Part shown: in pieces, positions 46,379-54,758 of the stretch
How positions within the stretch are numbered: position 1 is the stretch's first letter
Layout: each line of letters opens with the position of its first letter
NCBI RefSeq assembly: GCF_902833225.1
Contig: NZ_CADFEI010000010.1
Location: forward strand, 1-64,000
Source of the DNA: Burkholderia sp. BCC1644
Lineage (GTDB): Bacteria; Pseudomonadota; Gammaproteobacteria; Burkholderiales; Burkholderiaceae
DNA length: 64,000 nt
Direction of reading: 5' to 3'
Made by a program: the position numbers and the translations under genes
Notes under the pieces: model-generated
The model's input: only the letters and a program-made list of their open reading frames with translations
Told to the model about the DNA's origin: nothing
Databases searched by the model: none

Positions 46379-47033
46379 CGACGTGTCGCCTTCTGGTTCG
46401 GGCCGCTCCTACATCACGCTGTTCACAGCGCAGATACGCGGCCCGGACGGCAAATGCGTGCACGCCCCGCTCGAATGCGAGCAGGCGGCTAGCATGGGCG
46501 CGGCTTTCGTCTATGCCGCAACCGTCCTGATTAGCTTTCACGTCTGGCGCAACCTGTCCCCAACAGCCTGACCAGACCCCACATGCCGCCATCGAACATG
46601 GCTTCAAGTTCGCGCGCGTCGATACGACCAACGCACAGGAACGGCGGCACAGGCCTCATCCGGCGGCGCGGCAGCAGGGCCGCAGGCGGGCGCGCAGCAC
46701 CCGGCCGGACAAGACGTGAGCACCGAATGCTCGGTGCTGGATACACCGCCGGACTCCCCGGCGGCTGATGCTTGACGGTGCTTCCGACGCCCTTTTTTAA
46801 CGGGGCCGAAACACCAGCGAATGGCGTGAAACTCACGCTCAATGGGGCGCATTATACATAAACCAAAAGGTCTACCCGGAAAGCACCCCCGGAGGACCAT
46901 TGATTCTCACTATGGCTGTAACAATCGACATGCTCCGGGAATGCCCTCATCCGCGCGTCGCGGCACGCGTCGAGCGAACGGCAGGCGGCGCGCGCGACCG
47001 GTACAATCGCTCCTTTTAGCCGCCGGTGTCTCC
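46379..47033. other. Structured intergenic region, possible small RNA or long leader
   Basis: This 655-bp stretch has no credible protein gene. It holds two strong perfect hairpins: AGCACCGA/TCGGTGCT with a 4-nt loop (46719-46738) and CCGCCGG/CCGGCGG with a 5-nt loop (46746-46764). On the minus strand a perfect TATAAT (46851-46856) would start transcription near 46844, just before these structures. No good -35 accompanies it. The products could be a small RNA or a 465-nt leader of rlpA. On the plus strand TACAAT at 47002-47007 may be the -10 for the next gene. Confidence 0.5.
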
Positions 47034-47678
47034 ATGAAAGTCACGCTCATTCCGGTCACGCCGTTCCAGCAGAACTGCTCGCTGCTCGTCTGCGAGAAAA
47101 CGGGCCGTGCCGCCGTCGTCGATCCGGGCGGCGATCTCGACCGGATCCAGCAGGAAGTCGCGCGGCAGAACGTGCAGGTCGAGAAGGTGCTGCTGACGCA
47201 CGGGCACATCGATCACTGCGCGGGCGCGAAGACGCTCGCGACGCACTACGGCGTGCCGATCGAGGGGCCGCAGGAAGAAGAACGCTTCTGGATCGAGAAG
47301 CTGCCGATGCAGAGCGAGCGCTTCGGCTTCCCGGCCGCCGACGCCTTCGAGCCCGACCACTGGCTGAACGACGGCGACACCGTGCAGTTCGGCGACGAAA
47401 CGCTCGAGGTCTATCACTGCCCGGGCCACACGCCCGGCCATGTCGTGTTCTTCAGCCGCGCGCATCGCGTCGCGATCGTCGGCGACGTGCTGTTCGCCGG
47501 CTCGATCGGCCGGACCGATTTCCCGCGCGGCAATCACGAGGATCTCGTCCGTTCGATCAAGGAGAAGCTGTGGCCGCTCGGCGACGACGTGACGTTCGTG
47601 CCCGGCCACGGCCCGGTGTCGACGTTCGGCGACGAGCGCCGCACGAACCCGTTCGTGTCCGACAAGGTATTCGGATGA
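47034..47678 (+). CDS. Metallo-beta-lactamase-fold hydrolase (glyoxalase II-like)
   Basis: A 214-residue zinc hydrolase. The metal motif THGHIDHC holds H56, H58, D60 and H61; the next ligands are in [15 protein letters not shown] and VPGHGP. The short form without the C-terminal glyoxalase II domain is typical of the YcbL-like group, which hydrolyses S-lactoylglutathione or related thioesters. Its last codons overlap the start of the next gene (ATGA), so the two are coupled. Confidence 0.93.
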   Translation: MKVTLIPVTPFQQNCSLLVCEKTGRAAVVDPGGDLDRIQQEVARQNVQVEKVLLTHGHIDHCAGAKTLATHYGVPIEGPQEEERFWIEKLPMQSERFGFPAADAFEPDHWLNDGDTVQFGDETLEVYHCPGHTPGHVVFFSRAHRVAIVGDVLFAGSIGRTDFPRGNHEDLVRSIKEKLWPLGDDVTFVPGHGPVSTFGDERRTNPFVSDKVFG

Positions 47679-48334
47679 ACCAGACCGCCATCCCGGAAAT
47701 CTACGTCAGCACCGACGTCGAGGCCGACGGCCCGATTCCCGGCCCGCACTCGATGCTGAGCTTCGCGTCGGCCGCCTATACCGAGGACAAGCAGCTGATC
47801 GCGACGTTCTCGGCCAACCTCGAAACGCTGCCCGGCGCGCAAGCGCACCCGGTGCAGGAAGCGTGGTGGAAGACCGAACCCGAAGCGTGGGCCGCGTGCC
47901 GGCGCGACCTGCAGGCGCCCGAGGCGGCGCTGGTCGCGTACGTCGACTGGGTCGAGGCGCTGCCCGGCAAGCCCGTGTTCGTCGCGATGCCGGCCGGCTT
48001 CGATTTCACGTTCATGTTCTGGTACATGATGCGCTTCGCGGGACGCTGCCCGTTCTCGTGGTCCGCGCTCGACATCAAGACGCTCGCGTTCGCGATCACG
48101 GGCCTGCCGTACCGCAAGGCGATCAAGCCGCGCTTTCCGAAGCACTGGTTCGACGACCATCCGCATACGCACGTCGCGCTCGACGACGCGATCGAGCAAG
48201 GCGCGCTGTTCTGCAACATGCTCGCCGACCTGCGCCGGCAGCAGGCCGCGCTCGCGGACCTCGCCGTCGCGGACACCGATCGGTCGGAAAACGCGGAGGC
48301 GGGGCAAAATCCCACGGATCCGCGAGCAAATTAG
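47675..48334 (+). CDS. RNase H-fold 3'-5' exonuclease-like protein
   Basis: A 219-residue protein of the DEDDh exonuclease superfamily. The acidic motif ExoI is [10 protein letters not shown] (D14, E16), ExoII contains [11 protein letters not shown], and ExoIII is [11 protein letters not shown] with the His and Asp. It most resembles the Rv2179c-type exoribonucleases. The ATG overlaps the stop of the metallo-hydrolase gene. The substrate and the reason for the pairing are unknown. The last ~30 residues are polar and probably flexible. Confidence 0.82.
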   Translation: MNQTAIPEIYVSTDVEADGPIPGPHSMLSFASAAYTEDKQLIATFSANLETLPGAQAHPVQEAWWKTEPEAWAACRRDLQAPEAALVAYVDWVEALPGKPVFVAMPAGFDFTFMFWYMMRFAGRCPFSWSALDIKTLAFAITGLPYRKAIKPRFPKHWFDDHPHTHVALDDAIEQGALFCNMLADLRRQQAALADLAVADTDRSENAEAGQNPTDPRAN

Positions 48335-48425
48335 CGAATCTCGCTCACCAGCGCCACGCCAGATTGCCTTTCCTTTCCCGGCCCTCTAACATTCAGCATG
48401 TTGTTGCTGCCGCATGGAGGCGCAG

Positions 48426-48884
48426 GTGACGCTCGATTCCTTTTCGCAAAAAATCCTTCGCCTGTTGCAGCTCGACGCGCGCCGTTCCGTTCAGGAAATT
48501 TCCGACCAGGTCGGCCTGTCGAGCACGCCGTGCTGGCGCCGCATCAAGGACATGGAACAGTCGGGCGTGATCCAGCGCTACACGGCGCTGCTCGATCGCG
48601 AGAAGCTCGGCCTGCACGTCTGCGCGCTCGCGCACGTGCACCTGACGCGCCACAACGAAGGCGGCGTCGAGCAGTTCGAGCGCGAGATCGCGACCTGCCC
48701 GGAAGTCACCGAGTGCTACAGCACGACCGGCGAAGCCGATTACATCCTCAAGATCGTCGCGCCGGACATCAAGGCCTACGACGTGTTCCTGCACGAACGC
48801 ATCTTCAAGATCCCGGCCGTGTCGCAGGTGCGCACGAGCGTCGTGCTGCGCGAAATCAAGTTCGACACGCAACTGCCGCTGTAA
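48426..48884 (+). CDS. Lrp/AsnC-family regulator
   Basis: A 152-residue regulator with the standard architecture: helix-turn-helix (DSFSQKILRLLQLDARRSVQ, then GLSSTPCWRRIKDMEQSGV) and RAM domain (TGEADYILKIVAPDIKAYD). I prefer the GTG at 48426 because GGAGGCGCAG sits just before it; the ATG at 48414 overlaps that site and would add four residues. No target gene is obvious; it is convergent with the cation transporter. Confidence 0.92.
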   Translation: MTLDSFSQKILRLLQLDARRSVQEISDQVGLSSTPCWRRIKDMEQSGVIQRYTALLDREKLGLHVCALAHVHLTRHNEGGVEQFEREIATCPEVTECYSTTGEADYILKIVAPDIKAYDVFLHERIFKIPAVSQVRTSVVLREIKFDTQLPL

Positions 48885-48935
48885 CGCGCGGGCCGGTGCG
48901 GCCGATGTGCGGCGTTCGCGGCTAGCGGCCGCCGG

Positions 48936-50093
48936 TCACGTCTGCGCGGGCATCGTGCGCGTGAAGCCGATCCGGCGCGCGCCGAACTCGCGCTCCAGCG
49001 CGCCGACGTCGATCCGGCCGGCCAGCGCCGCATCGGTATCGTGCGGATCGCTGGCGAGCGTGACGTCGATCTCGAGCCCCGTACTCAGGTAATGCAGGTT
49101 GATCGCCGTCGCCTGCAGCCCGCGCTGCGCGAGCGCGGCCTCGAGCCGTGCCGCGATCTCGCCGCGCGGCGGCAGCGCAAGCGCCGGGCGGCGCGCCGCG
49201 TCGTTCTCCGGGTCGACGTGGATCAGCGCATCGAGCACGCGCGGGTCGGACAGCACGCGCGCACGCGCGGTCTCGGCAATGTAGTGCCCTTCGGATACGG
49301 AGATCTTCGGATCGACGAGGATGTGCGCGTCGACGAGCGCGGCATCGCCCATCTTGCGCGTGCGCAGGTCGTGCACGTCGCGCACACCGGGCGTCGCCGC
49401 GAGCAGCGCGCGGATCTCGGCCGTGTCGGCCGTGTCGAGCGCACGGTCGGACAGGTCCTGCAACGCGTCATAGCCGAACGTCCAGCCCATCCGCGCGACC
49501 ATGAAGCCGACGATCGCGGCCGCGATCGGGTCGAGCAGCTTCACGCCGGCCAGGCTGCCGACGATGCCGATCGCAACGACCAGCGACGACGCGGCATCCG
49601 AACGCGCATGCCACGCGTTGGCGACGAGCATCGCCGATCGCACGCGCCGCGCCTCGCGCAGCATGTAGCGAAACAGCGCCTCTTTCGACACGAGCACCGT
49701 CACCGCGACGATCAGCGCGGAAAAATGGACAGCGGGAATATTTTCGAGATTAACGAGGCGATCGCCGGCGCGCCAGAGCATGCCAATCCCGACCGCAATC
49801 AGGATCGCGCCGAGAAACAATGACGCGACCGTTTCGTAGCGGCTATGGCCGTAATTGTGGTCGGCATCCGGCGATGCACCACTATGGCGATTCGCAACCA
49901 GGACGACAAAATCCGAGATCAAATCGGATATCGAATGCACACCGTCAGCAATCAATGCCTGCGAATGCGCAATCGTACCGACGACGATCTGAAATGTCGC
50001 AAGCACGACATTCAGCACAATACTGACGAGCGTGCTCTTGCGCGCAACTGCGTGCTTATCTGCGCTCTGCGCGTCGCCGGAAAACGTGGACAT
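48936..50093 (-). CDS. Cation diffusion facilitator metal transporter
   Basis: A 385-residue CDF antiporter. About six membrane segments fill residues 20-205. Metal-site residues are seen in segment 2 (DGVHSISDLISD) and segment 5 (NAWHARSDAASS). The HxxxD/HxxxD pattern suits zinc, iron or manganese efflux. The C-terminal cytoplasmic part includes the usual ferredoxin-like dimer domain (DVHDLRTRKMGDAALVDAHI) plus ~90 extra residues. No metal-responsive regulator is adjacent. Confidence 0.92.
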   Translation of the reverse strand: MSTFSGDAQSADKHAVARKSTLVSIVLNVVLATFQIVVGTIAHSQALIADGVHSISDLISDFVVLVANRHSGASPDADHNYGHSRYETVASLFLGAILIAVGIGMLWRAGDRLVNLENIPAVHFSALIVAVTVLVSKEALFRYMLREARRVRSAMLVANAWHARSDAASSLVVAIGIVGSLAGVKLLDPIAAAIVGFMVARMGWTFGYDALQDLSDRALDTADTAEIRALLAATPGVRDVHDLRTRKMGDAALVDAHILVDPKISVSEGHYIAETARARVLSDPRVLDALIHVDPENDAARRPALALPPRGEIAARLEAALAQRGLQATAINLHYLSTGLEIDVTLASDPHDTDAALAGRIDVGALEREFGARRIGFTRTMPAQT

Positions 50094-50269
50094 GAAATAT
50101 GGGATATCGGTTGGCGATGCGCAATTCTATCAAACGCGCCCCGCGAATCCGCCCAATACCCACAAATTTCTTATTTAAATCAATCGCTTATACGAACGTG
50201 TCGCATTTTCATTCACACGGCATCATTACATTTTCATGACAATGTTTGCGCACCGGCGGCGCCCGGAAA

Positions 50270-50302
50270 CAAAAAAGCCGCGCTCCTGAAGGATACGCGG
50301 CT
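50270..50302 (-). terminator. Terminator after the H-NS-like gene
   Basis: AGCCGCG/CGCGGCT (50276-50302) on the minus strand is followed by a T6 tract. The 13-nt loop can form a further small CCT/AGG pair. Confidence 0.82.
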
Positions 50303-50333
50303 CTTTTGAAGCGCAGGCAACTTAAACAAACGC

Positions 50334-50627
50334 TTAAATCGCAAACTGTTCGCGGTTCTTGCCTGCAATCCAGCGCGGCGGCTTGCCACGGCCCGACCAC
50401 GTCGCGCCCGTTTCCGGATCGCGGTACTTCGCGGCCACGCCTGCGCGCGGACGGCCAACCTTGCCTGCCTTCGCGCGGCTGAGACCGAGTTCAGCGAGCG
50501 AAAAGCCGTAGTCGGCAATTTTCTGCTTCACGTCATTCAGCACTTCAGCGTATTCACGCGACTTTGCTTCTTCGATTTGCTTCTCCAGCTTCTCCCGCTG
50601 GGCCAGCAGGTCCTTGTAAGAAGACAT
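50334..50627 (-). CDS. H-NS-family nucleoid protein
   Basis: A 97-residue xenogeneic-silencer-type protein. The N-terminal coiled coil (SSYKDLLAQREKLEKQIEEA) mediates oligomerisation. The C-terminal DNA-binding domain has the core KYRDPETGATWSGRGKPPRWI (shown in full at its limit), whose SGRGKPP is the A/T-hook-like loop that reads the minor groove. Burkholderia genomes carry many copies. Its own promoter region is A/T-rich, which suggests autoregulation. The ATG at 50627 follows GGGAAAC; longer frames upstream are not typical. Confidence 0.93.
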   Translation of the reverse strand: MSSYKDLLAQREKLEKQIEEAKSREYAEVLNDVKQKIADYGFSLAELGLSRAKAGKVGRPRAGVAAKYRDPETGATWSGRGKPPRWIAGKNREQFAI

Positions 50628-50983
50628 AGTTTCCCTTTCTATCTGACCAATGGCGCCGGTCTGCAGCCAGCTCACCATTCATGAAATATATGTGCCTCGG
50701 ATTTTCGAAGGCAGAGATTAGCACAAAAAAGATTTGATAGAAGCGAGATTCACGAAAATCCCGAGACCAATTGTAATTCGCACATGTCATTTTGACCGGC
50801 CGCGGCCTTTTCTCAAATTTTTACGTCTCTGTACAGAGATTAGGACATTAGTGATTGCCTATTAGGGCTATCAACATACGCAATTACCCTGTATTCGGGA
50901 AAATCGAAGCTTTCATCGGACGACAGCTTTGCGAAAACCACATGACGCGGTTTGCCAAACGCACAAATGACTGACCCGCGACG
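50628..50983. other. A/T-rich region upstream of the H-NS-like gene
   Basis: The 356 bp contain no gene. Much of 50660-50900 is unusually A/T-rich for the window. A perfect 14-bp palindrome TCTCTGTACAGAGA lies at 50826-50839. This stretch is likely the control region of the H-NS-like gene and a candidate binding site for that protein. Confidence 0.5.
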
Positions 50984-51643
50984 TCACGTCACATCTCGAG
51001 CGCATGCAATCAGCCGGTCGCGCAGCGCGCCGATGTCGGCCGACGGCATATCGAATGGCGTGCGCACGCGCCGGCCGTCGTATCGCCAGTCGGCGCCATG
51101 GCGATCGACGCCGAGCAGGTCGAGCCCGTCGCGGCGCGCCTCGCCGGTATCGTAGGCGCTCCACAGCGCCTGCTCGTCGTCGAACGCGAGCGGCGGCCGT
51201 GCGTCGAGATGCGTGCCGTCGACCCAGCCCATCCGCCCGAAACCGCCGATATAGCGCAGCCGCTCGATATCGAGCGCCCAGAACGTGAAATCGCCGAGTG
51301 CGAGATAACGCGCGGCGTCCGGCTCGTAGCGCAGGTAGCGCGCGGCAACATGAGGATCGTCGGCGAGCGGCACGAACCGGCCGAGCAGCGTCGCGCGCTC
51401 GGCGTTCAGCACGTCGCCATCCGGCGCGTCGACAACCAGAAAGCCCGCCCGCGGATCGGCGGCGAGATTGCGCGTGTGCTCGGCCAGGCCGCTGACGAGA
51501 ATCACGGGCCGATGGCCTGCATCGGGTGCAAACGGGACGACCGTCGGGTACGGGAAACCCTGCGGTTCGCGCGCATGGGTAGCGAGCGTGCCGAGCGCGC
51601 AACGGTGCAGCAGATGCAGCGCGAGGGCGGGATCGATGTTCAA
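50984..51643 (-). CDS. HugZ-like pyridoxamine 5'-phosphate oxidase-fold protein
   Basis: A 219-residue split-barrel flavin/heme-binding protein. The N-terminal part (LLHRCALGTLATHAREPQGFPYPTVVPF, shown in pieces elsewhere) resembles FMN-binding PNPOx folds. The C-terminal part (GDFTFWALDIERLRYIGGFGRM) carries the ~DUF2470-like segment of heme oxygenase HugZ. A heme- or flavin-linked redox role is likely but unproven. Translation starts at a TTG (51643) with AGGAG 6 nt upstream. Confidence 0.82.
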   Translation of the reverse strand: MNIDPALALHLLHRCALGTLATHAREPQGFPYPTVVPFAPDAGHRPVILVSGLAEHTRNLAADPRAGFLVVDAPDGDVLNAERATLLGRFVPLADDPHVAARYLRYEPDAARYLALGDFTFWALDIERLRYIGGFGRMGWVDGTHLDARPPLAFDDEQALWSAYDTGEARRDGLDLLGVDRHGADWRYDGRRVRTPFDMPSADIGALRDRLIACARDVT

Positions 51644-51866
51644 GAGGACTCCTGCGGTCGAAGGGCGGCGCGTCGTTCATGCCGCACGCGCTTCGATGTT
51701 ACCCGCCGATGCGGCGTGCCGCGCATCGGTCGAACGGCCAATGCTGCCCGCCCCCCGATCGTCGGTCGAACGGATAAGCACCCGGCAGGATCGTAAGCGG
51801 TTCGATAGAATCGGACGATTCCGACGGACGCTGCATGCGTCCGCGCATTTTTTGACGAGCCTTCCC

Positions 51867-53084
51867 GTGTCCGAATCCTCTTCTCCCGAATCGTCGTCCC
51901 CGTTCGCCGCGCCGCCCGACGCGCATCGCGTGCTGCCGCTGCCGGCCCGCCAGCGCGCGCGCACGGCGTCGATGGCGCTGTTCTTCGTTGCCGGCATGAT
52001 GTACGCGTCGTGGGGCGTGCACGTGCCGACCGTGCGCGACAAGTTCGCGCTGAGCCCCGGCCTGCTGTCGATCGCGCTGTTCGCGGTCGCCGGCGGCTCG
52101 ATCGCCGCGATGCTGACCATCGCGCGCTGGATCACCCGTGTCGGCTCGCGCACCGCGTGCGTCACGGGCGGGCTCGTGATGTCCGCGTGCGCGGCGCTGA
52201 TCCTCGTCGTGCCCGACTACTGGATGCTGCTCGCGGTGCTCGCGCTGTTCGGCTTCTCGATGGCAACGCTCGACGTCGCGATGAACGCCGAGGCCAGCGC
52301 GGTCGAAATCGCGCTCGGCAAGCCGATCATGTCGTCGCTGCACGGGATGTTCAGCATCGGCGGGATGTCGGGCGCGGCCGCCGGCGGCGCGCTGCTGTCG
52401 GCCGGCATGGCGCCGGCCGTGCATCTCGCGCTCGCGGCAGCCGTGAGCGCCGCGGTGCTCGTGGCCGCCAGCCCGGCCGTGCTGCCGCATGTGCCGCACC
52501 ACGAACACGCGCACGGCGGCGGCAACCGCTGGCGCTCGCCCGCGTTGTGGATGCTCGGCGGCATCGCGCTGATCGCATTGATCGCCGAAGGCGCGATGTA
52601 CGACTGGGCGACGGTCTACATGCGCGATGTCGTCGCGGCGAGCCCCGCACTCGCGAGCGCCGCCTATGCGGCGTTCTCCGGCGGGATGGCCATCGCGCGC
52701 TTCGCGGGCGACGCCGTGCGCGCGCGCTTCGGTGCGCCGCAGCTCGTATTCGCGAGCGCGTCGCTCGCATGCGCGGGGATGATCGGCGCGCTGCTGCTGC
52801 CGAATCCCGTCGCGGTGTTGACCGGCTTCACGCTGATGGGCCTCGGCCTCGCGAACATGATGCCCGTGCTGTTCGCGGCCGCCGCGCGCGTGAAGGGCAT
52901 CCACGCGGCCGAAGGGCTCGCGCACGTGGCGGGGCTCGCGTATTTCGGACTGCTGTTCGGTCCGGTCGTGATCGGTGCGGTCGCGCAGGCCGCGAACCTG
53001 ACGATCGGCCTGTCCGTCGTTGCGCTGTGCGCGGCGCTCGTCGCGATCATCGCGCCGAAGGTGCTCGCCCACCTGAAAATCTGA
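51867..53084 (+). CDS. Major facilitator superfamily transporter
   Basis: A 405-residue membrane protein with about 12 segments, resembling the sugar/drug efflux YbjJ-type MFS group: MYASWGVHVPTVRDKFALSP near the N-terminus and MNAEASAVEIALGKPIMSSL in the middle. A His-rich loop, VPHHEHAHGGGN, separates the two halves. The likely start is a GTG at 51867 (MSESSSPESS). The substrate is unknown. It is divergent from the HugZ-like gene across 223 bp. Confidence 0.87.
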   Translation: MSESSSPESSSPFAAPPDAHRVLPLPARQRARTASMALFFVAGMMYASWGVHVPTVRDKFALSPGLLSIALFAVAGGSIAAMLTIARWITRVGSRTACVTGGLVMSACAALILVVPDYWMLLAVLALFGFSMATLDVAMNAEASAVEIALGKPIMSSLHGMFSIGGMSGAAAGGALLSAGMAPAVHLALAAAVSAAVLVAASPAVLPHVPHHEHAHGGGNRWRSPALWMLGGIALIALIAEGAMYDWATVYMRDVVAASPALASAAYAAFSGGMAIARFAGDAVRARFGAPQLVFASASLACAGMIGALLLPNPVAVLTGFTLMGLGLANMMPVLFAAAARVKGIHAAEGLAHVAGLAYFGLLFGPVVIGAVAQAANLTIGLSVVALCAALVAIIAPKVLAHLKI

Positions 53085-53137
53085 CGGCACGGCGCTCATC
53101 GGCCCGAGCGGCGCGAGCGGCCCGGGCGGCCAAAAAG

Positions 53138-53169
53138 AAAGCGCGCATGCGTTGCCGCATGCGCGCTTT
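53138..53169. terminator. Hairpin between convergent genes
   Basis: A perfect 14-bp stem (AAAGCGCGCATGCG/CGCATGCGCGCTTT) with a TTGC loop, 28 bp before the stop of the LivK-like gene on the opposite strand. It likely ends both transcripts. Confidence 0.8.
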
Positions 53170-53196
53170 CACCCCTTCTGTCGACCGCTTGTCGCG

Positions 53197-54339
53197 TTAC
53201 ATCTTCACTTCGTCGAGCAGCGACTTCTTGCCGCCCTTGTAGTTGTACAGCGAGATCACGCCGTGCTGCAGGTCGCCCTTCGAGTCGAAGGTCGTCGTGC
53301 CGATCACGCCCGAGTAGTTCGTCGCCGGCATCGCGGCGAGGATCTTCGCCGGATCCGTCGAGTTCGAGCGCTTCATCGCATCGACGATGATGTACACGGC
53401 GTCATACGTGAACGGTGCGTAGATCTGGATCGGCTGGCCGAAGCGCTTCTCGTACTTCGCCTTGAACGCTGCGCCGCCCGACATCTTCTCGAGCGAAGCA
53501 CCGGCTTCCGAGCACACCACGTTGTCGGTCGCGTCGCCGGCCAGGTCGGCCAGCTTTTCCGTGCACACGCCGTCGCCGGCGAGGATCTTCGCGCGCAGGC
53601 CGAGCTGCTTCGCCTGTTTCGCGAACGGGCCGCCAGTGGCGTCCATGCCGCCGTACATGATCGCGTCCGGATTCTCGCCCTTGATCTTGGTCAGAATCGC
53701 GCGGAAGTCGACGGCCTTGTCGTTCGTCGCGTCATGCGACATCACCTTCAGGCCGAGCGCCTTCGCCTTCTTCTCGAACTCGTTCGCGAGACCCTGGCCG
53801 TAGGCGGTCGAATCGTCGACCACCGCCACGCTCTTGATACCCTTCGAGTGCGCGTAGTTCGCCAGCGCCGGGCCCTGTTGCGCATCGGTCGCGACCACGC
53901 GGTACGTGGTCTTGAAGCCTTGCTGCGTGTAGGCCGGGTTGGTCGCCGACGGCGAGATCTGCACGATGCCCGCATCGCTGTAGATCTTCGAGGCAGGGAT
54001 CGACGTGCCCGAGTTCAGGTGGCCGACCACGGCGACGACCTTGTCGTCGACGAGCTTCTGCGCAACCTGCGTGGCCTGCCGCGGGTCGGCCGCGTCATCC
54101 TGCGGGTCGAGTTGCAGCGTGATTTTCTGGCCGCCGACCGTGAGACCCTTCGCGTTGATCTCTTCAACTGCGAGACGTGCGCCGTTTTCGTTGTCCTTGC
54201 CCAGGTGTGCAATACCGCCCGTCAAGGGCGCGACGTGGCCGATCTTGACGACTTGATCGGCGGCCGCGTTGCTTGCAGCTGCAACGCACAGCATCGCCGC
54301 GGCGGTGATCGGCAACAGCTTTTGCATCTTGATATTCAT
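53197..54339 (-). CDS. Branched-chain amino-acid ABC transporter, periplasmic binding protein
   Basis: A 380-residue LivJ/LivK-type type I binding protein. The signal peptide runs to SNAAADQVVK (about residue 27). The mature part has IGHVAPLTGGIAHLGKDNEN and VVGHLNSGTSIPAS (ligand pocket Ser/Thr), and the YAPFTYDAVYIIVDAM block near the C-terminus. It delivers Leu, Ile and Val, or a related amino acid, to a membrane permease. No permease or ATPase gene is in this window, so it is an orphan. The ATG at 54339 has GGAGAC upstream. Confidence 0.92.
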   Translation of the reverse strand: MNIKMQKLLPITAAAMLCVAAASNAAADQVVKIGHVAPLTGGIAHLGKDNENGARLAVEEINAKGLTVGGQKITLQLDPQDDAADPRQATQVAQKLVDDKVVAVVGHLNSGTSIPASKIYSDAGIVQISPSATNPAYTQQGFKTTYRVVATDAQQGPALANYAHSKGIKSVAVVDDSTAYGQGLANEFEKKAKALGLKVMSHDATNDKAVDFRAILTKIKGENPDAIMYGGMDATGGPFAKQAKQLGLRAKILAGDGVCTEKLADLAGDATDNVVCSEAGASLEKMSGGAAFKAKYEKRFGQPIQIYAPFTYDAVYIIVDAMKRSNSTDPAKILAAMPATNYSGVIGTTTFDSKGDLQHGVISLYNYKGGKKSLLDEVKM

Positions 54340-54711
54340 GTAAGTCTCCAGTTTCGGTCCCAATAAAACGCCATCGCCCGGTGCCCCGCTGCCATCCCTG
54401 TGTTTGCAATCACTGGACGATTCGCCGGTTGCATCGTTCATGCACTTGGCCTCAAGCACGTGAAAACAGCCGCTTTTAGCAGCCACCCGTCCGTACTTGC
54501 GCGCAAGTGTAGGTGATCAAATTAATTTGTGGGACTTTTTTGGGGTAGTGGTAACACTACTGATATGCGCACTTTGGAATGACTACTCGAATATCGCCGC
54601 AAGCCCCGCCGGATAAGGGTTTCCGCTAATTCAAGGCGGCCCGCCGAAAGGTCGTTTCAAAAGATTCCCGGGTCATTTCGATTCGGTATTTTGTGCCCGG
54701 GATCATTGAAT
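54340..54711. other. Regulatory region of the LivK-like gene
   Basis: No gene is seen in this ~370-bp stretch. A perfect 6-bp inverted repeat GTAGTG-GTAA-CACTAC is at 54545-54560, with A/T-rich sequence near 54515-54545. It lies about 206 bp upstream of the start codon and could be an operator or activator site. Confidence 0.45.
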
Positions 54712-54739
54712 GAAACGCGCGTGACAACACGCGCGTTTC
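54712..54739. terminator. Terminator of the nitronate monooxygenase gene
   Basis: GAAACGCGCGTG and CACGCGCGTTTC form a perfect 12-bp stem with an ACAA loop, 20 bp past the stop of the minus-strand gene. There is no long T tract. Confidence 0.75.
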
Positions 54740-54758
54740 GTCGTCCGATATGAACGAT

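Noticed and set aside
46531-46842. 103-codon frame on the minus strand in the rlpA-upstream gap
   Set aside because: It begins at TTG, lacks a ribosome site, spans both strong hairpins and has no recognisable composition or motif.
46640-46850. 6S RNA or another housekeeping RNA
   Set aside because: I looked for the long closing stem and central bubble of 6S, and for 4.5S, tmRNA and RNase P motifs, and found no match. Only generic hairpins and a promoter-like element remain.
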